A DNA stretch of 64,000 nt, from NCBI RefSeq assembly GCF_000214035.2, contig NZ_AFHG01000028.1, forward strand, positions 124,001 to 188,000, given 5' to 3'. This document shows positions 29,853 to 40,287 of this stretch, piece by piece. The notes under the pieces are model-generated. The model had not been told where the DNA came from and made no database searches. It saw nothing but the letters and a program-made list of their open reading frames with translations. The stretch is from Methyloversatilis universalis FAM5 (GTDB lineage: Bacteria > Pseudomonadota > Gammaproteobacteria > Burkholderiales > Rhodocyclaceae). Numbering within the stretch: position 1 is the first letter of the stretch; each line of letters starts with the position of its first letter. Both the position numbers and the translations under genes were made by a program.

Positions 29853-30347
29853 ATGAATGCACGCCTTGCTGGCTGGCTCGCCCTGTCCGCCTTCGTGGTC
29901 GGGGCGGACCAGCTCACCAAATACCTGATCTCGAACTGGCTCAGCTACGGCCAGAGCTGGTCGGTCACGAGCTTCTTCGACCTGGTGCTGGTGTACAACC
30001 CGGGCGCCGCCTTCAGCTTCCTGGCCGACCACGACGGCTGGCAGCGCTGGTTCTTCATCATCCTGACCTCCAGCGTGTCGGTCTGGCTGGTCATGCTGAT
30101 GCGCAGGCACGTGGCCGAAGTGGTCCTGCCGCTCGGCATCGCGCTGATTCTCGGCGGTGCCATCGGCAACCTGATCGACCGGGTACTGCTCGGCGCGGTG
30201 GTCGACTTCCTGTATTTTCATGCCGGGGGCCGCGGCTTCCCGGCGTTCAACGTGGCCGATTCGGCCATCACGGCAGGGGTGGTGCTGATGCTCGCGGACC
30301 AGTTCGGTCTGGCGGCGCGCACCGCCCGTGCGGAGACGGAATCATGA
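29853..30347 (+). CDS. lspA: Lipoprotein signal peptidase
   Basis: LspA, a membrane aspartic protease of 164 residues, removes the signal peptides of diacylglyceryl-prolipoproteins. Four membrane segments are evident. Catalytic aspartates lie in GNLIDRVLLGAVVDF and FNVADSAIT, and the family motif VYNPGAAFSFL is present. ATG 29853 lies 5 nt after the ileS stop, and the TGA overlaps the next ATG by 4 nt. Confidence 0.97.
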   Translation: MNARLAGWLALSAFVVGADQLTKYLISNWLSYGQSWSVTSFFDLVLVYNPGAAFSFLADHDGWQRWFFIILTSSVSVWLVMLMRRHVAEVVLPLGIALILGGAIGNLIDRVLLGAVVDFLYFHAGGRGFPAFNVADSAITAGVVLMLADQFGLAARTARAETES

Positions 30348-30778
30348 GCAACACGATCAAGGCCGACAGTCTGGTCACCCTGCATTTCCGCGTGGCACTG
30401 CCCGAAGGCGGCCAGGCGCTGATCAGCACCTTCGAATCGACGCCGGCCACGCTGCAGCTGGGCAGCGGCGAACTGGCCCCGGCGCTTGAAGCGCGTCTGT
30501 CGGGGCTGGAGGTGGGCAGCCGGCACGTGTTCGATCTGGCGCCGGGCGAGGTATTCGGCGAGCACAAGGCCGATCTGGTCGAGCGCTTCGCGCGCCGCGA
30601 CATTCCGGCCGACATCGAACTTGACGTGCATTCGGTCATCGAATTCACCGACAACGACGGCAACAAGTTTCCCGGCCTGGTGCGCGAACTGGACGAACAG
30701 TCCGCGCTGATCGACTTCAACCATCCGCTGGCCGGCCGTGCGGTGCGCTTCGAAGTGGAGGTGATCGGTGTCTCCTGA
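30344..30778 (+). CDS. fkpB: FKBP-type peptidyl-prolyl isomerase, SlpA type
   Basis: A 144-residue cytoplasmic FKBP with an IF-domain chaperone insert. It opens [23 protein letters not shown], has [21 protein letters not shown] and [21 protein letters not shown], and ends [18 protein letters not shown]. This is the SlpA/FkpB pattern, which sits between lspA and ispH in many proteobacteria, as here. Overlaps lspA by 4 nt. Confidence 0.92.
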   Translation: MSNTIKADSLVTLHFRVALPEGGQALISTFESTPATLQLGSGELAPALEARLSGLEVGSRHVFDLAPGEVFGEHKADLVERFARRDIPADIELDVHSVIEFTDNDGNKFPGLVRELDEQSALIDFNHPLAGRAVRFEVEVIGVS

Positions 30779-30788
30779 ACACGACAGC

Positions 30789-31715
30789 ATGGAAGTGCTG
30801 CTGGCCAATCCGCGCGGCTTCTGTGCCGGCGTGGAGCGTGCCATCGCCATCGTCGAGCGCGCGCTGGAGCAGTACGGCGCGCCGATCTACGTGCGTCATG
30901 AAGTCGTGCACAACAAGTTCGTGGTCGACAGCCTGCGCGCCAAGGGCGCCATCTTCATCGACGACCTGGCCGACGTGCCGGCGGGCGCCACCCTCATCTT
31001 CAGCGCGCACGGTGTGCCGCAGGCGGTGCGCCATGACGCCGGTGCTCGCGGACTGCGGGTGTTCGACGCCACCTGCCCGCTGGTGACCAAGGTGCACGTC
31101 GAAGTGGCCAAGATGCGCGACGCGGGTCGCGAAATCGTCATGATCGGCCACAAGGGGCACCCGGAAGTCGAAGGCACCATGGGTCAGTCCGAGGGCGGCA
31201 TGCATCTGGTCGAAACCGTGACCGATGTGCAGACGCTGCGGGTCAGCGATCCGGACAAGCTGGCCTACGTCACCCAGACCACGCTGTCGGTCGACGACGC
31301 GCAGACCATCGTCGATGCGCTGCGCGCGCGTTTTCCGACCATCGTCGGCCCGAAGCGCGACGACATCTGCTATGCCACCCAGAACCGCCAGGACGCCGTC
31401 AAGTTCATGGCGCCGCGCAGCGATCTGGTGCTGGTGGTCGGTTCGCCCAACAGTTCGAACTCCAACCGTCTGCGCGAAGTGGCCGAGCAGTTCGGCGTAC
31501 CGGCCTACCTGATCGACAACGCCAGCCAGATCGATCCGGGCTGGCTGGACGGTCGCAAACGCGTGGGCGTGACCGCTGGCGCGTCGGCGCCCGAGGTGCT
31601 GGTCGATGCGGTGATCGCACGGCTGCGCGAACTCGGGGCGGCTTCGGTGCGCACGCTGGACGGCACGCCGGAAAACGTCAACTTCCCGCTGCCGAAGGAA
31701 CTTGCGCAGACTTGA
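30789..31715 (+). CDS. ispH: 4-hydroxy-3-methylbut-2-enyl diphosphate reductase
   Basis: IspH makes IPP and DMAPP in the last step of the MEP pathway, using a 4Fe-4S cluster. The 308-residue protein starts [19 protein letters not shown]. Cluster cysteines lie in [14 protein letters not shown] and [34 protein letters not shown] and [11 protein letters not shown] are the substrate motifs. I prefer ATG 30789. An in-frame GTG at 30768 would add seven residues and overlap fkpB by 11 nt. Confidence 0.97.
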   Translation: MEVLLANPRGFCAGVERAIAIVERALEQYGAPIYVRHEVVHNKFVVDSLRAKGAIFIDDLADVPAGATLIFSAHGVPQAVRHDAGARGLRVFDATCPLVTKVHVEVAKMRDAGREIVMIGHKGHPEVEGTMGQSEGGMHLVETVTDVQTLRVSDPDKLAYVTQTTLSVDDAQTIVDALRARFPTIVGPKRDDICYATQNRQDAVKFMAPRSDLVLVVGSPNSSNSNRLREVAEQFGVPAYLIDNASQIDPGWLDGRKRVGVTAGASAPEVLVDAVIARLRELGAASVRTLDGTPENVNFPLPKELAQT

Positions 31716-31760
31716 TCCAGGTCTTTGCGCGCTTTCGTGGCCTTTCATATACTCGAAACC

Positions 31761-32210
31761 ATGAAATCACCGCTCAACCGCGAACAGACCATCGATCTGC
31801 TGCGCGCACACGACATCAACCTGACCCAGCCGCGGATAGACATCGCGCACGTGCTGTTTTCGCGCATGGAGCATCTGTCTGCCGACCAGATCCTGGCGAT
31901 GGTGAATGAAACTTCGCCGTCGGCCTCGAAGGCAACCGTGTACAACACGCTGAAGGTGTTGCGGGAAGCCGGTCTGATCCGCGAGGTCATCGTTGATCCG
32001 ACCAAGGTGTTCTTCGATCCGAACACCGAGCCGCACCATCATCTGTATGACGTGGTCACCGGCTGTCTGACCGACATTCCGAACCATACGCTGCGGGTGG
32101 AAGGCATGCCTGACCTCCCGCCGGGCATGGTGGCGGATGGCATCGACATCGTCGTGCGCATGCGTCCCGGTCTGCAGTCAATGGGTGGAGAGGGCGCGCT
32201 TTCGCATTGA
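31761..32210 (+). CDS. Fur-family transcriptional regulator (Irr/PerR-like)
   Basis: A 149-residue metal-dependent repressor. The winged helix has LTQPRIDIAHVLF and SKATVYNTLKVLREAGLI, and the sensory part carries PHHHLYDVVTGCLTDIPN. There is no C-terminal CxxC zinc pair, which argues against classical Fur or Zur and for the Irr/PerR-like branch. It lies 45 nt after ispH, and its stop codon is embedded in the promoter of the following tRNA. The regulated metal or stress signal cannot be told from the sequence. Confidence 0.85.
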   Translation: MKSPLNREQTIDLLRAHDINLTQPRIDIAHVLFSRMEHLSADQILAMVNETSPSASKATVYNTLKVLREAGLIREVIVDPTKVFFDPNTEPHHHLYDVVTGCLTDIPNHTLRVEGMPDLPPGMVADGIDIVVRMRPGLQSMGGEGALSH

Positions 32211-32235
32211 TTTTGGCCGGTTCAGCGGCTATCAT
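32207..32235 (+). promoter_or_regulatory. Promoter of tRNA-Thr
   Basis: TTGATT (32207-32212), exactly 17 bp, TATCAT (32230-32235), then the tRNA 14 nt on. The -35 overlaps the stop of the Fur-family gene. Confidence 0.65.
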
Positions 32236-32249
32236 GCGCGCTCTTTGTT

Positions 32250-32325
32250 GCCGCTGTAGCTCAGTCGGTAGAGCAGCGCATTCGTAATGCGAAGGTCACC
32301 AGTTCGATTCCGGTCAGCGGCACCA
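32250..32325 (+). tRNA. tRNA-Thr(CGT), reads ACG
   Basis: 76 nt including encoded CCA. The acceptor stem GCCGCTG/CAGCGGC, D-arm GCTCAGTCGGTAGAGC, anticodon stem GCATT/AATGC with CGT, and T-arm CCAGTTCGATTCCGG are all regular. Confidence 0.97.
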
Positions 32326-32341
32326 CCCGGATGCAAGTGAA

Positions 32342-32373
32342 GGCCCGTTCCCCGGAACGGGCCTTTTGCTTTT
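32342..32373 (+). terminator. Intrinsic terminator after tRNA-Thr
   Basis: A 9-bp stem GGCCCGTTC/GAACGGGCC with a 4-nt loop is followed by TTTTGCTTTT. Confidence 0.8.
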
Positions 32374-32458
32374 GTGGCCTCGGTTCATCTCCATTGCCGG
32401 ATGCGGGCTTCCGGCCACGGCCGTCTGCGTCGTGGACGGACTTCGCGGCGCCGCGATG

Positions 32459-32485
32459 AAAAAAGGCGGCCATGAGGCCGCCTTT
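32459..32485 (-). terminator. Intrinsic terminator (minus strand)
   Basis: The 10-bp stem AAAGGCGGCC / GGCCGCCTTT with loop ATGA is preceded on the plus strand by six A, i.e. a T6 tract on the minus strand. It closes the gene at 32520-33107. Confidence 0.75.
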
Positions 32486-32519
32486 CGATGTCCGGATCCT
32501 GCTCTGAAGCCGACTGTGG

Positions 32520-33107
32520 TCAGCCGTTGATCAGCCTTTCCTCGGCGATCTCCATGTCCGTTCCCGCCGCCAGCGGCACGCTGTGGCTGCGCAGTGCGGC
32601 GGTCACGTGGTGCATTGGCGCGATTTCGTGGCGGAACAGGTAGGCCAGCACCCGCTGCGTATTCCAGCTTTCAGGCAGCACGATGTGTACGGTGACCGCC
32701 GCGTCGGCTTCGAGCGCGGTACCGATCAGCCAGGCGCCGATCTGTTCGCGCAGCAGGAAGCGGGTCTTGAGCGGACTGGTCGCCAGCGACATGCCTGGCG
32801 CTTCCGACAGCCGGATGGCCAGCGCGCGGGCCAGCGGAATCCAGTCAGCTTCGACATTCTGTCCGTGGCAGGCCGCCAGGGCGGCGTGTTCGCGCTTCAG
32901 GAATTCGCACAGCAGGCCGGACAGTTCACCTGCAGTCCAGTTGCGCATGCCGGGTGCAGCGGTCGGCTGCTGCGCGTTCGTGCTGTCATGACGCGCGGCA
33001 TTCGCCGAAAAACGTGGCCAGCTGGCTCTCGTGCGGCCGGGGGCGTTCTCGCCGTCGCCGCGCGGGTGGCGCGGTACGACTGCCCCTTCATTCAGACTTG
33101 CACCCAT
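32520..33107 (-). CDS. Unrecognised protein of 195 residues
   Basis: The start ATG 33107 has AAGG 6 nt upstream, and the gene ends in its own terminator, so it is likely real. The first 50 residues are Pro/Ala/Arg-rich and probably disordered. Residues 53-195 look folded: a helical part (GELSGLLCEFLKREHAALAA, WIPLARALAIRLSEAPGM), an alternating strand/helix part (AVTVHIVLPESWNTQRVLAYLF) and HEIAPMHHVTAAL. No signal peptide or membrane helix. A start at the Met of MRNWTAGEL (32951) is possible. I do not recognise a family. The 255 bases between this gene and pepN hold no gene. Confidence 0.55.
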   Translation of the reverse strand: MGASLNEGAVVPRHPRGDGENAPGRTRASWPRFSANAARHDSTNAQQPTAAPGMRNWTAGELSGLLCEFLKREHAALAACHGQNVEADWIPLARALAIRLSEAPGMSLATSPLKTRFLLREQIGAWLIGTALEADAAVTVHIVLPESWNTQRVLAYLFRHEIAPMHHVTAALRSHSVPLAAGTDMEIAEERLING

Positions 33108-33362
33108 GGCATACCTTTTGAGTTGTTGGTTCGATGGTAATGCTGCGATGTGTCATTCTTCGGAACTTAGGTCACCCGGACTAGGGGTTTACCCCTAATC
33201 CGGATGGTCCGGGTTCCTGTATCCGGACACGCTGCCTTATCTTCGGAGTTTTCCTGCAAACCCGCTGCGGCGGCGCGCCGGATGTGCGGTGGTTCGGGAA
33301 TCCCGTGGTTGAGGGATGGTCGGAACCTGCACCTTGGGTGTTATCGACACGGAAGTTAACAA

Positions 33363-36011
33363 ATGAAGAATTCTTTTTCGCGAGCCATACATCTGCGCGA
33401 TTACCGGGCGCCCGCATGGTGGGTAGATGAAGTGGAGCTCGATGTATCCATCGCTGACGACGGCCACGCCGAAGTAGCGGCGACGCTTTCGCTGCGGCGC
33501 AACGAAGCGGTTCCGGCGGCGCCGCTGCAGCTGGACGGAGAGGCGCTGGAGCTGCTCGCGCTGGCGGTGGATGGCCGCGCGCTGCCGGCTCCCGCCAGCT
33601 TCGTGCGCGACGGCCGGCTTGAACTGGCCGATCTGCCGGCACGCTGCCGCCTGAGCACCCGGGTACGCATCCGCCCCGACCTGAACACCACGCTGTCCGG
33701 TTTCTACCGCTCCAAGGATGGCTATTTCACCCAGTGCGAGGCGGAAGGTTTCCGCCGCATCACGTGGTTCCCGGACCGGCCGGACGTGATGTCACGCTAT
33801 ACGGTGACGCTGCACGCAAACAGGGAACGTTTCCCGGACTTGCTGGCCAACGGCAACCGGGTCGCCGAGGGCGAGGAAGAGGGTGGCCGGCACTGGGCGC
33901 GCTGGGTCGATCCTTTCCCCAAGCCCTGCTATCTGTTCGCCATGGTGGCGGCGAAGCTGGACCGGCTGGATGACACCTTCACCACCGCCTCCGGCCGCAC
34001 GGTCGATCTGGCCATCTATGTCGAGCCGGGCAAGCTGGACCAGTGTGGCTTCGCGATGCACGCGCTGAAGAAATCCATGCGCTGGGACGAACGGCGTTTC
34101 GGTCTGGAACTTGACCTCGACCGCTACATGATCGTCGCCGTCGGCGACTTCAACATGGGCGCGATGGAGAACAAGGGCCTCAACATCTTCAACACGAAGT
34201 ACGTGCTGGCGCGGCCGGACATCGCGACCGATGTCGATTACATGAATATCGACCGGGTGGTCGCCCACGAGTACTTCCACAACTGGACCGGCAACCGGGT
34301 CACCTGCCGCGACTGGTTCCAGCTGTCGCTGAAGGAAGGGCTGACCGTGTTCCGCGACCAGGAATACGGGTCGGACGAGTACTCGCGTGCGGTGCAGCGC
34401 ATCCAGGAAGTGCGCGGCCTGCGCGCGGCGCAGTTCCCGGAGGACGCCGGCCCGATGGCGCACCCGATACGGCCGGCCAGTTACGAGGAAATCAACAACT
34501 TCTACACCGCCACCGTCTATGAGAAGGGCGCCGAGGTGGTGCGCATGATCCACACCCTGCTGGGCGAGGACGGTTTCCGCCGCGGCATGGATCTGTATTT
34601 CGAGCGGCACGACGGTCAGGCGGTCACCTGCGACGACTTCGTGTCGGCCATGCAGGACGCGTCCGGCGTCGATCTAGCTCAGTTCCGCCGCTGGTACGAA
34701 CAGGCGGGTACGCCGCGGCTGGGCGCGCGAACCGCCTTCGACGCCGCGACCGGCCGCTGGACGCTCACGCTCGAACAGTCGAATCCGGAAACCGCCTACG
34801 AAAGGCGGCTGCAGGAAGAAGGCCTGCGCTTCGAGCGCGGACCGCTGCATATTCCGGTCGCGCTGGGTCTGCTCGATGCCCACGGCCGCGAAATCCTGCC
34901 CACCACCGTGCTGTCTCTGACCGAAGCCAGCGGCCGCTTCGAATTCGACCTGTCGGCGCATGGGCTCAAGGCGGCACCGCTGCCGTCGCTGCTGCGCAAT
35001 TTCTCGGCGCCGGTGGCGCTGGATTATCAATACGGCGACAGCGATCTGGCTACGCTGATGGCGCACGACAGCGACGAGTTCAACCGCTGGGAAGCCGGTC
35101 AGCGGCTGGCCACCCGGCTCATGCTCGCCGGCGTGGCCCAGGTGCAGGCCGGTAGCGAGGCGGCGGTGCCGGACCTGTTCGTCGATGCCTTTGCCGCGGT
35201 GCTGGCGAAGGCGGACGCCGATCCGGCCTTCGCTGCCGAGGCGCTGACGTTGCCGTCCGAAGCCTGGCTCGGCGATCAGATGACGGTGATCGATCCGGAC
35301 GCCATCCACCGCGTGCGCACACTGTTCCGCCGCACGCTGGCCGAGCGGCTTCGGTCGCAGTTCGAGGCGCTGCTGGTACGCCATGAGGTGGCCGGCGCTT
35401 ACGCGCCCGAGCCGGCCGCCATGGGCCGCCGTGCGCTGCGCAACCTCGCGCTGGGCTATCTGATGACGCTGGACGACAGCGCACTGCAGCTGAAGGCGCT
35501 GAGCCAGTTCCGCGACGCCGACAACATGACCGACCAGTTCGCCGCCTTCTCGCTGCTGGCGCACAGCGATACGCCGCTGCGCGAAGTCGCGCTGAACGAG
35601 TTCTACGCGCGCTGGAAGGACGAAGCGCTGGTGGTGGACAAGTGGCTGGCGGTCCAGGCCACATCTCCGCTGTCCGATGCACGCGCCCGGGTGCGCGAAC
35701 TGATGGTGCACGAAGCCTTCGACCTGAAGAACCCGAACAAGGTGTATGCGCTGGTGCGCACTTTCTGCGCCGCCAATCCGCTGCACTTCCATGCCGCCGA
35801 CGGTTCGGGCTACGCCTATGCCGCCGGCGTCATCCGCGAACTGGACCCGGTGAATCCGCAGGTGGCCTCACGCGTGGCGCGCGCCTTCGACCGCTGGCGC
35901 CGCTTCGACGACGGCCGTCAGGCGTACGCACGCCGGGCGCTGGAGAGCATCCGCGACCTGCCCGGGCTGTCGGCGGACGTGGCCGAGGTCGTGGGCCGGG
36001 CGCTGGCCTGA
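33363..36011 (+). CDS. pepN: Aminopeptidase N
   Basis: An 882-residue M1 zinc aminopeptidase. The exopeptidase motif GAMENKGLNIFN and the zinc site HEYFHNWTGNRVTCRDWFQ...LKEGLTVFRDQEY (HExxH-x18-E) are intact, with catalytic Tyr in TVYEKGAEVVRM. The C-terminal helical domain of the E. coli PepN type is complete. It trims N-terminal residues from peptides in the cytoplasm. A single gene on the plus strand, with no operon partner. Confidence 0.97.
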   Translation: MKNSFSRAIHLRDYRAPAWWVDEVELDVSIADDGHAEVAATLSLRRNEAVPAAPLQLDGEALELLALAVDGRALPAPASFVRDGRLELADLPARCRLSTRVRIRPDLNTTLSGFYRSKDGYFTQCEAEGFRRITWFPDRPDVMSRYTVTLHANRERFPDLLANGNRVAEGEEEGGRHWARWVDPFPKPCYLFAMVAAKLDRLDDTFTTASGRTVDLAIYVEPGKLDQCGFAMHALKKSMRWDERRFGLELDLDRYMIVAVGDFNMGAMENKGLNIFNTKYVLARPDIATDVDYMNIDRVVAHEYFHNWTGNRVTCRDWFQLSLKEGLTVFRDQEYGSDEYSRAVQRIQEVRGLRAAQFPEDAGPMAHPIRPASYEEINNFYTATVYEKGAEVVRMIHTLLGEDGFRRGMDLYFERHDGQAVTCDDFVSAMQDASGVDLAQFRRWYEQAGTPRLGARTAFDAATGRWTLTLEQSNPETAYERRLQEEGLRFERGPLHIPVALGLLDAHGREILPTTVLSLTEASGRFEFDLSAHGLKAAPLPSLLRNFSAPVALDYQYGDSDLATLMAHDSDEFNRWEAGQRLATRLMLAGVAQVQAGSEAAVPDLFVDAFAAVLAKADADPAFAAEALTLPSEAWLGDQMTVIDPDAIHRVRTLFRRTLAERLRSQFEALLVRHEVAGAYAPEPAAMGRRALRNLALGYLMTLDDSALQLKALSQFRDADNMTDQFAAFSLLAHSDTPLREVALNEFYARWKDEALVVDKWLAVQATSPLSDARARVRELMVHEAFDLKNPNKVYALVRTFCAANPLHFHAADGSGYAYAAGVIRELDPVNPQVASRVARAFDRWRRFDDGRQAYARRALESIRDLPGLSADVAEVVGRALA

Positions 36012-36105
36012 AGCAAGCGGCAAGGTTCAGGAGGCAGTCTGCAAGGCAGACCCTGCGGGCCAGGGTTTTGCCTTGCATCCTTCCGCTTGCGTCTTGAATC
36101 TCCCC

Positions 36106-36984
36106 TCAGTCGGTCGCGATCATCGCCTCGAAGGCGAGTGCGGCCGGGCTGAGCGGGCGGCGGGGCAGGCGCAGCCGGTAGAGCTGGCGGGTGAGTTGCA
36201 CGCCAGGCAGGGTGAGCGTGGCGACCTTGCCGAGCGCGATCTGGTCGGCCGAACTGACCCGCGGCACCATCGACACGCCGCCGCCGGCCGCCACCGTCTG
36301 GATCACCGCTTCGGTGCTGCCCGCTTCCAGCGTGCGGGCCGGCACGATGCCCAGCCTGTCCAGCCAGCGGTTCATCACTTCGCGCGTGCCCGAGCCGTGT
36401 TCGCGCACCACCCAGGTCGCCGCCGACAGCTCGGCCGGGCTCACCGTGCCGGCGCGCGCCAGTTCGCTGTCCGGCGGCGCCACGATGAGCAGGGTTTCGT
36501 CGCGCCAGGGGCGGGATTCGATCCGTTCGTCCTCGACCGGGCCTTCCACCAGCGCGATGTCGATTTCGCAGGCCAGCAGCCGTTCGGCGATGGCCTGGGT
36601 GTTGGCGCTGGTGAGGCTGAGCGCGATGCCCGGGTGGGCCTGCGAAAAATCCGCCACATAGCCCGGCAGCCAGTAGCCGGCCACTGTCATGCTGGCGCCG
36701 ATGCGCAGCCGGCCGCGCTCGAGGTTGGAATAGGCCTGCAGCGCTTCCAGCGCCGCGCGCTCCATTGCGAAGATTCCGCCCGCATACTCGAACAGCACCT
36801 GACCGGCTTCGGTCAGCGACACGATGCGCGAGCCGCGCTCGATCAGCACCACGTCGAGCTGATCCTCGAGTTCGCGCAGCGCCTTGGACACGGCCGGCTG
36901 GCTGATGCCCAGGTGTTCGGCCGCGCGCGAAAAGCTCGCGTGCTCGCCCACGGTATGGAAGATGCGCAGCAGGTGCAGGTTCAT
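36106..36984 (-). CDS. LysR-type transcriptional regulator
   Basis: A 292-residue LTTR. The N-terminal HTH reads MNLHLLRIFHTVGEHASFSRAAEHLGISQPAVSKALRELE, and the substrate-binding domain runs from about residue 90 (GRLRIGASMTVAGYWLPGYV) with IDIALVEGPVE and VREHGSGTREV. That pattern resembles CysB/CbbR-like members such as YeiE. ATG 36984 is the conserved start; an in-frame ATG at 37023 adds 13 unlikely residues. It lies downstream of panD on the same strand, separated by a terminator, so it is probably expressed separately. The target is unknown. Confidence 0.88.
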   Translation of the reverse strand: MNLHLLRIFHTVGEHASFSRAAEHLGISQPAVSKALRELEDQLDVVLIERGSRIVSLTEAGQVLFEYAGGIFAMERAALEALQAYSNLERGRLRIGASMTVAGYWLPGYVADFSQAHPGIALSLTSANTQAIAERLLACEIDIALVEGPVEDERIESRPWRDETLLIVAPPDSELARAGTVSPAELSAATWVVREHGSGTREVMNRWLDRLGIVPARTLEAGSTEAVIQTVAAGGGVSMVPRVSSADQIALGKVATLTLPGVQLTRQLYRLRLPRRPLSPAALAFEAMIATD

Positions 36985-37034
36985 TGCATTCGGCAGGACG
37001 GGTGACGCCGCATTGTTCCACAACCGCGCCCATG

Positions 37035-37060
37035 AAAAAGGCCCGCACGGGGCGGGCCTT
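37035..37060 (-). terminator. Intrinsic terminator of panD
   Basis: The stem AAGGCCCGC / GCGGGCCTT closes around a short loop. Read on the minus strand it is followed by a T5 tract (plus-strand A run at 35-39 of 37000). Confidence 0.75.
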
Positions 37061-37082
37061 CAGGGGTGGAGCAGAGTGGTGC

Positions 37083-37466
37083 TCAGCCCGCCATCTGTAC
37101 CGGAATGTGACCGCGCTGGTTCACGATGTTGTTCTTGCCATCGACGTACACCAGCTTGGGCTCGTAACGGACCAGTTCCAGTTCGGTGTATTGCGCGTAG
37201 GCGGCGATGATGAGCAGATCGCCGGCCGCAGCCTTGCGGGCGGCGGCGCCATTGACCGAAATGATGCCGGAACCGCGCTCGGCGCTGATCGCGTAGGTCG
37301 AGAAACGCTCGCCGTTGCTCACGTTGTAGATGTCGATCGCCTGGTATTCGCGGATGTCCGCGGCGTCGAGCAGGTTCTGGTCGATCGCACAGGAGCCCTC
37401 GTAATGCAGCTCGGAGTGCGTCGTGGTGACACGGTGCAGCTTGGACTGAAGCATGGTGCGTTGCAT
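37083..37466 (-). CDS. panD: Aspartate 1-decarboxylase proenzyme
   Basis: PanD makes beta-alanine from aspartate for pantothenate. The 127-residue proenzyme has the self-cleavage site Gly24-Ser25 in YEGSCAID, which yields the pyruvoyl cofactor. Other conserved parts are [32 protein letters not shown] and GDLLIIAAY. It is separated from panC by about 100 bp and may have its own promoter. With panB and panC it completes the route to pantothenate. Confidence 0.97.
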   Translation of the reverse strand: MQRTMLQSKLHRVTTTHSELHYEGSCAIDQNLLDAADIREYQAIDIYNVSNGERFSTYAISAERGSGIISVNGAAARKAAAGDLLIIAAYAQYTELELVRYEPKLVYVDGKNNIVNQRGHIPVQMAG

Positions 37467-37568
37467 ATGGGCGCTCCTATATCGCGCTGTTCAGACAACA
37501 CGTGCACGCGACGGCATGCACGACAGTGCGCTACTGGAACGCCACCGGCCTGAGCGCATCGTGGCGAC

Positions 37569-39258
<1,690 letters not shown>

Positions 39259-39262
<4 letters not shown>

Positions 39263-39897
39263 GAGGCGTACCCGAAGAATTCGCGGAAGGAGCGCATCTG
39301 GCCCAGACGTTCGATCAGCAGCGCGAAGTCCTCGTCACTGTCGACCGGGTTCAGTTCTTCGGCATTGACGATGAACAGCGGGCTGGCGTCGTACTGGTAG
39401 AAGAAGCGGGCGTAGCGCTCGACCACCCGCGCCAGATAGCTTTCGCTGATCCGCCGCTCGGCGTCGATGCCGCGCCGGCGGACGCGCTCGGCCAGCGTGT
39501 CGGCGTCGGCCTGCAGGTAGATGACCAGATCGGGCGCCGGCGCCTGCAGCTTGACCGACGAGAAGATCTGCCGGTACAGCGCGTACTCGTCATCGGTCAG
39601 GTTCATCGACGCGAACAGCGGATCCTTGTCGATCAGGAAGTCGGCCACCAGACGGCCGGAGAACAGGTCGTCCTGCATCACCTCACGCAGCTGTTCCATG
39701 CGCTGGAACAGGAAGAACAGCTGGGTCTGCAGCGCGTAGCGCTCCATGTTCTGGTAGAAGCGCGCCAGGAAGGGGTTCTCTTCCGGCTTCTCGAACAGCG
39801 TCGGCGCCTGCAGGTGATCGGCCAGCCGGCGGGCGAGCGAGGTCTTGCCCACGCCTATGGGGCCTTCGACGACGATGTAGCGTGCCTTGTCGAGCAT
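39259..39897 (-). CDS. Deoxynucleoside kinase family protein
   Basis: A 212-residue P-loop kinase (Walker [17 protein letters not shown] at residues 9-24). The pattern continues with [37 protein letters not shown] (DRS-like motif) and [21 protein letters not shown] (lid), as in dAK/dGK-type enzymes. It could salvage deoxynucleosides. It is inserted just before panB, an arrangement common in Betaproteobacteria, with a 4-nt overlap. Confidence 0.88.
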
Positions 39898-39933
39898 CGA
39901 TGGATCAGTCCGGTCGGGAAATTCGCCGAGAAA

Positions 39934-40287
39934 TCAGCGGAAGATGAAATACACCGCACCCAGCATACACAGCGCGGCCCACACGTAGTCAAGCTTGAAC
40001 GGCTGGTTCATGTAGAACACGGCGAAGGGGACGAACACGGTCAGCGTGATCACCTCCTGCATGATCTTGAGCTGGCCGAGTGACAGCTGCGTGTGGCCGA
40101 TGCGGTTGGCCGGCACCTGCAGCAGGTATTCGAACAGCGCGATGCACCACGAGAAGATCGCCGCGTACCACCAGGGCTTATGGTTCATGTCCTTCAGGTG
40201 GGCGTACCACGCGAAGGTCATGAACACGTTGGACGCCACCAGCAGACCGGCGGACTGCACCCAGGCCGGCAGCTGGGTCAGCGTCAT
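39934..40287 (-). CDS. DMT-family membrane protein (DUF486)
   Basis: A 117-residue protein with four membrane helices (about 12-28, 40-57, 72-90 and 97-115). The stretch TFAWYAHLKDMNHKPWW and QLKIMQEVITLTVFVPFAVFYM match DUF486, a small drug/metabolite-transporter relative. It overlaps pcnB by 4 nt. In many relatives folK occupies this place after pcnB, and no folK is seen here. Substrate unknown. Confidence 0.85.
   Translation of the reverse strand: MTLTQLPAWVQSAGLLVASNVFMTFAWYAHLKDMNHKPWWYAAIFSWCIALFEYLLQVPANRIGHTQLSLGQLKIMQEVITLTVFVPFAVFYMNQPFKLDYVWAALCMLGAVYFIFR

Noticed and set aside
26008-29862. Very long open frame (about 1284 codons) on the minus strand
   Set aside because: It lies antisense to ribF and ileS, whose motifs are complete. 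The frame is open only because GC-rich codons lack stops; its protein is repetitive in Arg, Gln and His and has no recognisable domain.
30768-30788. GTG start for ispH seven codons upstream
   Set aside because: ATG 30789 gives the conserved [14 protein letters not shown] start. The GTG is possible but adds non-conserved residues.
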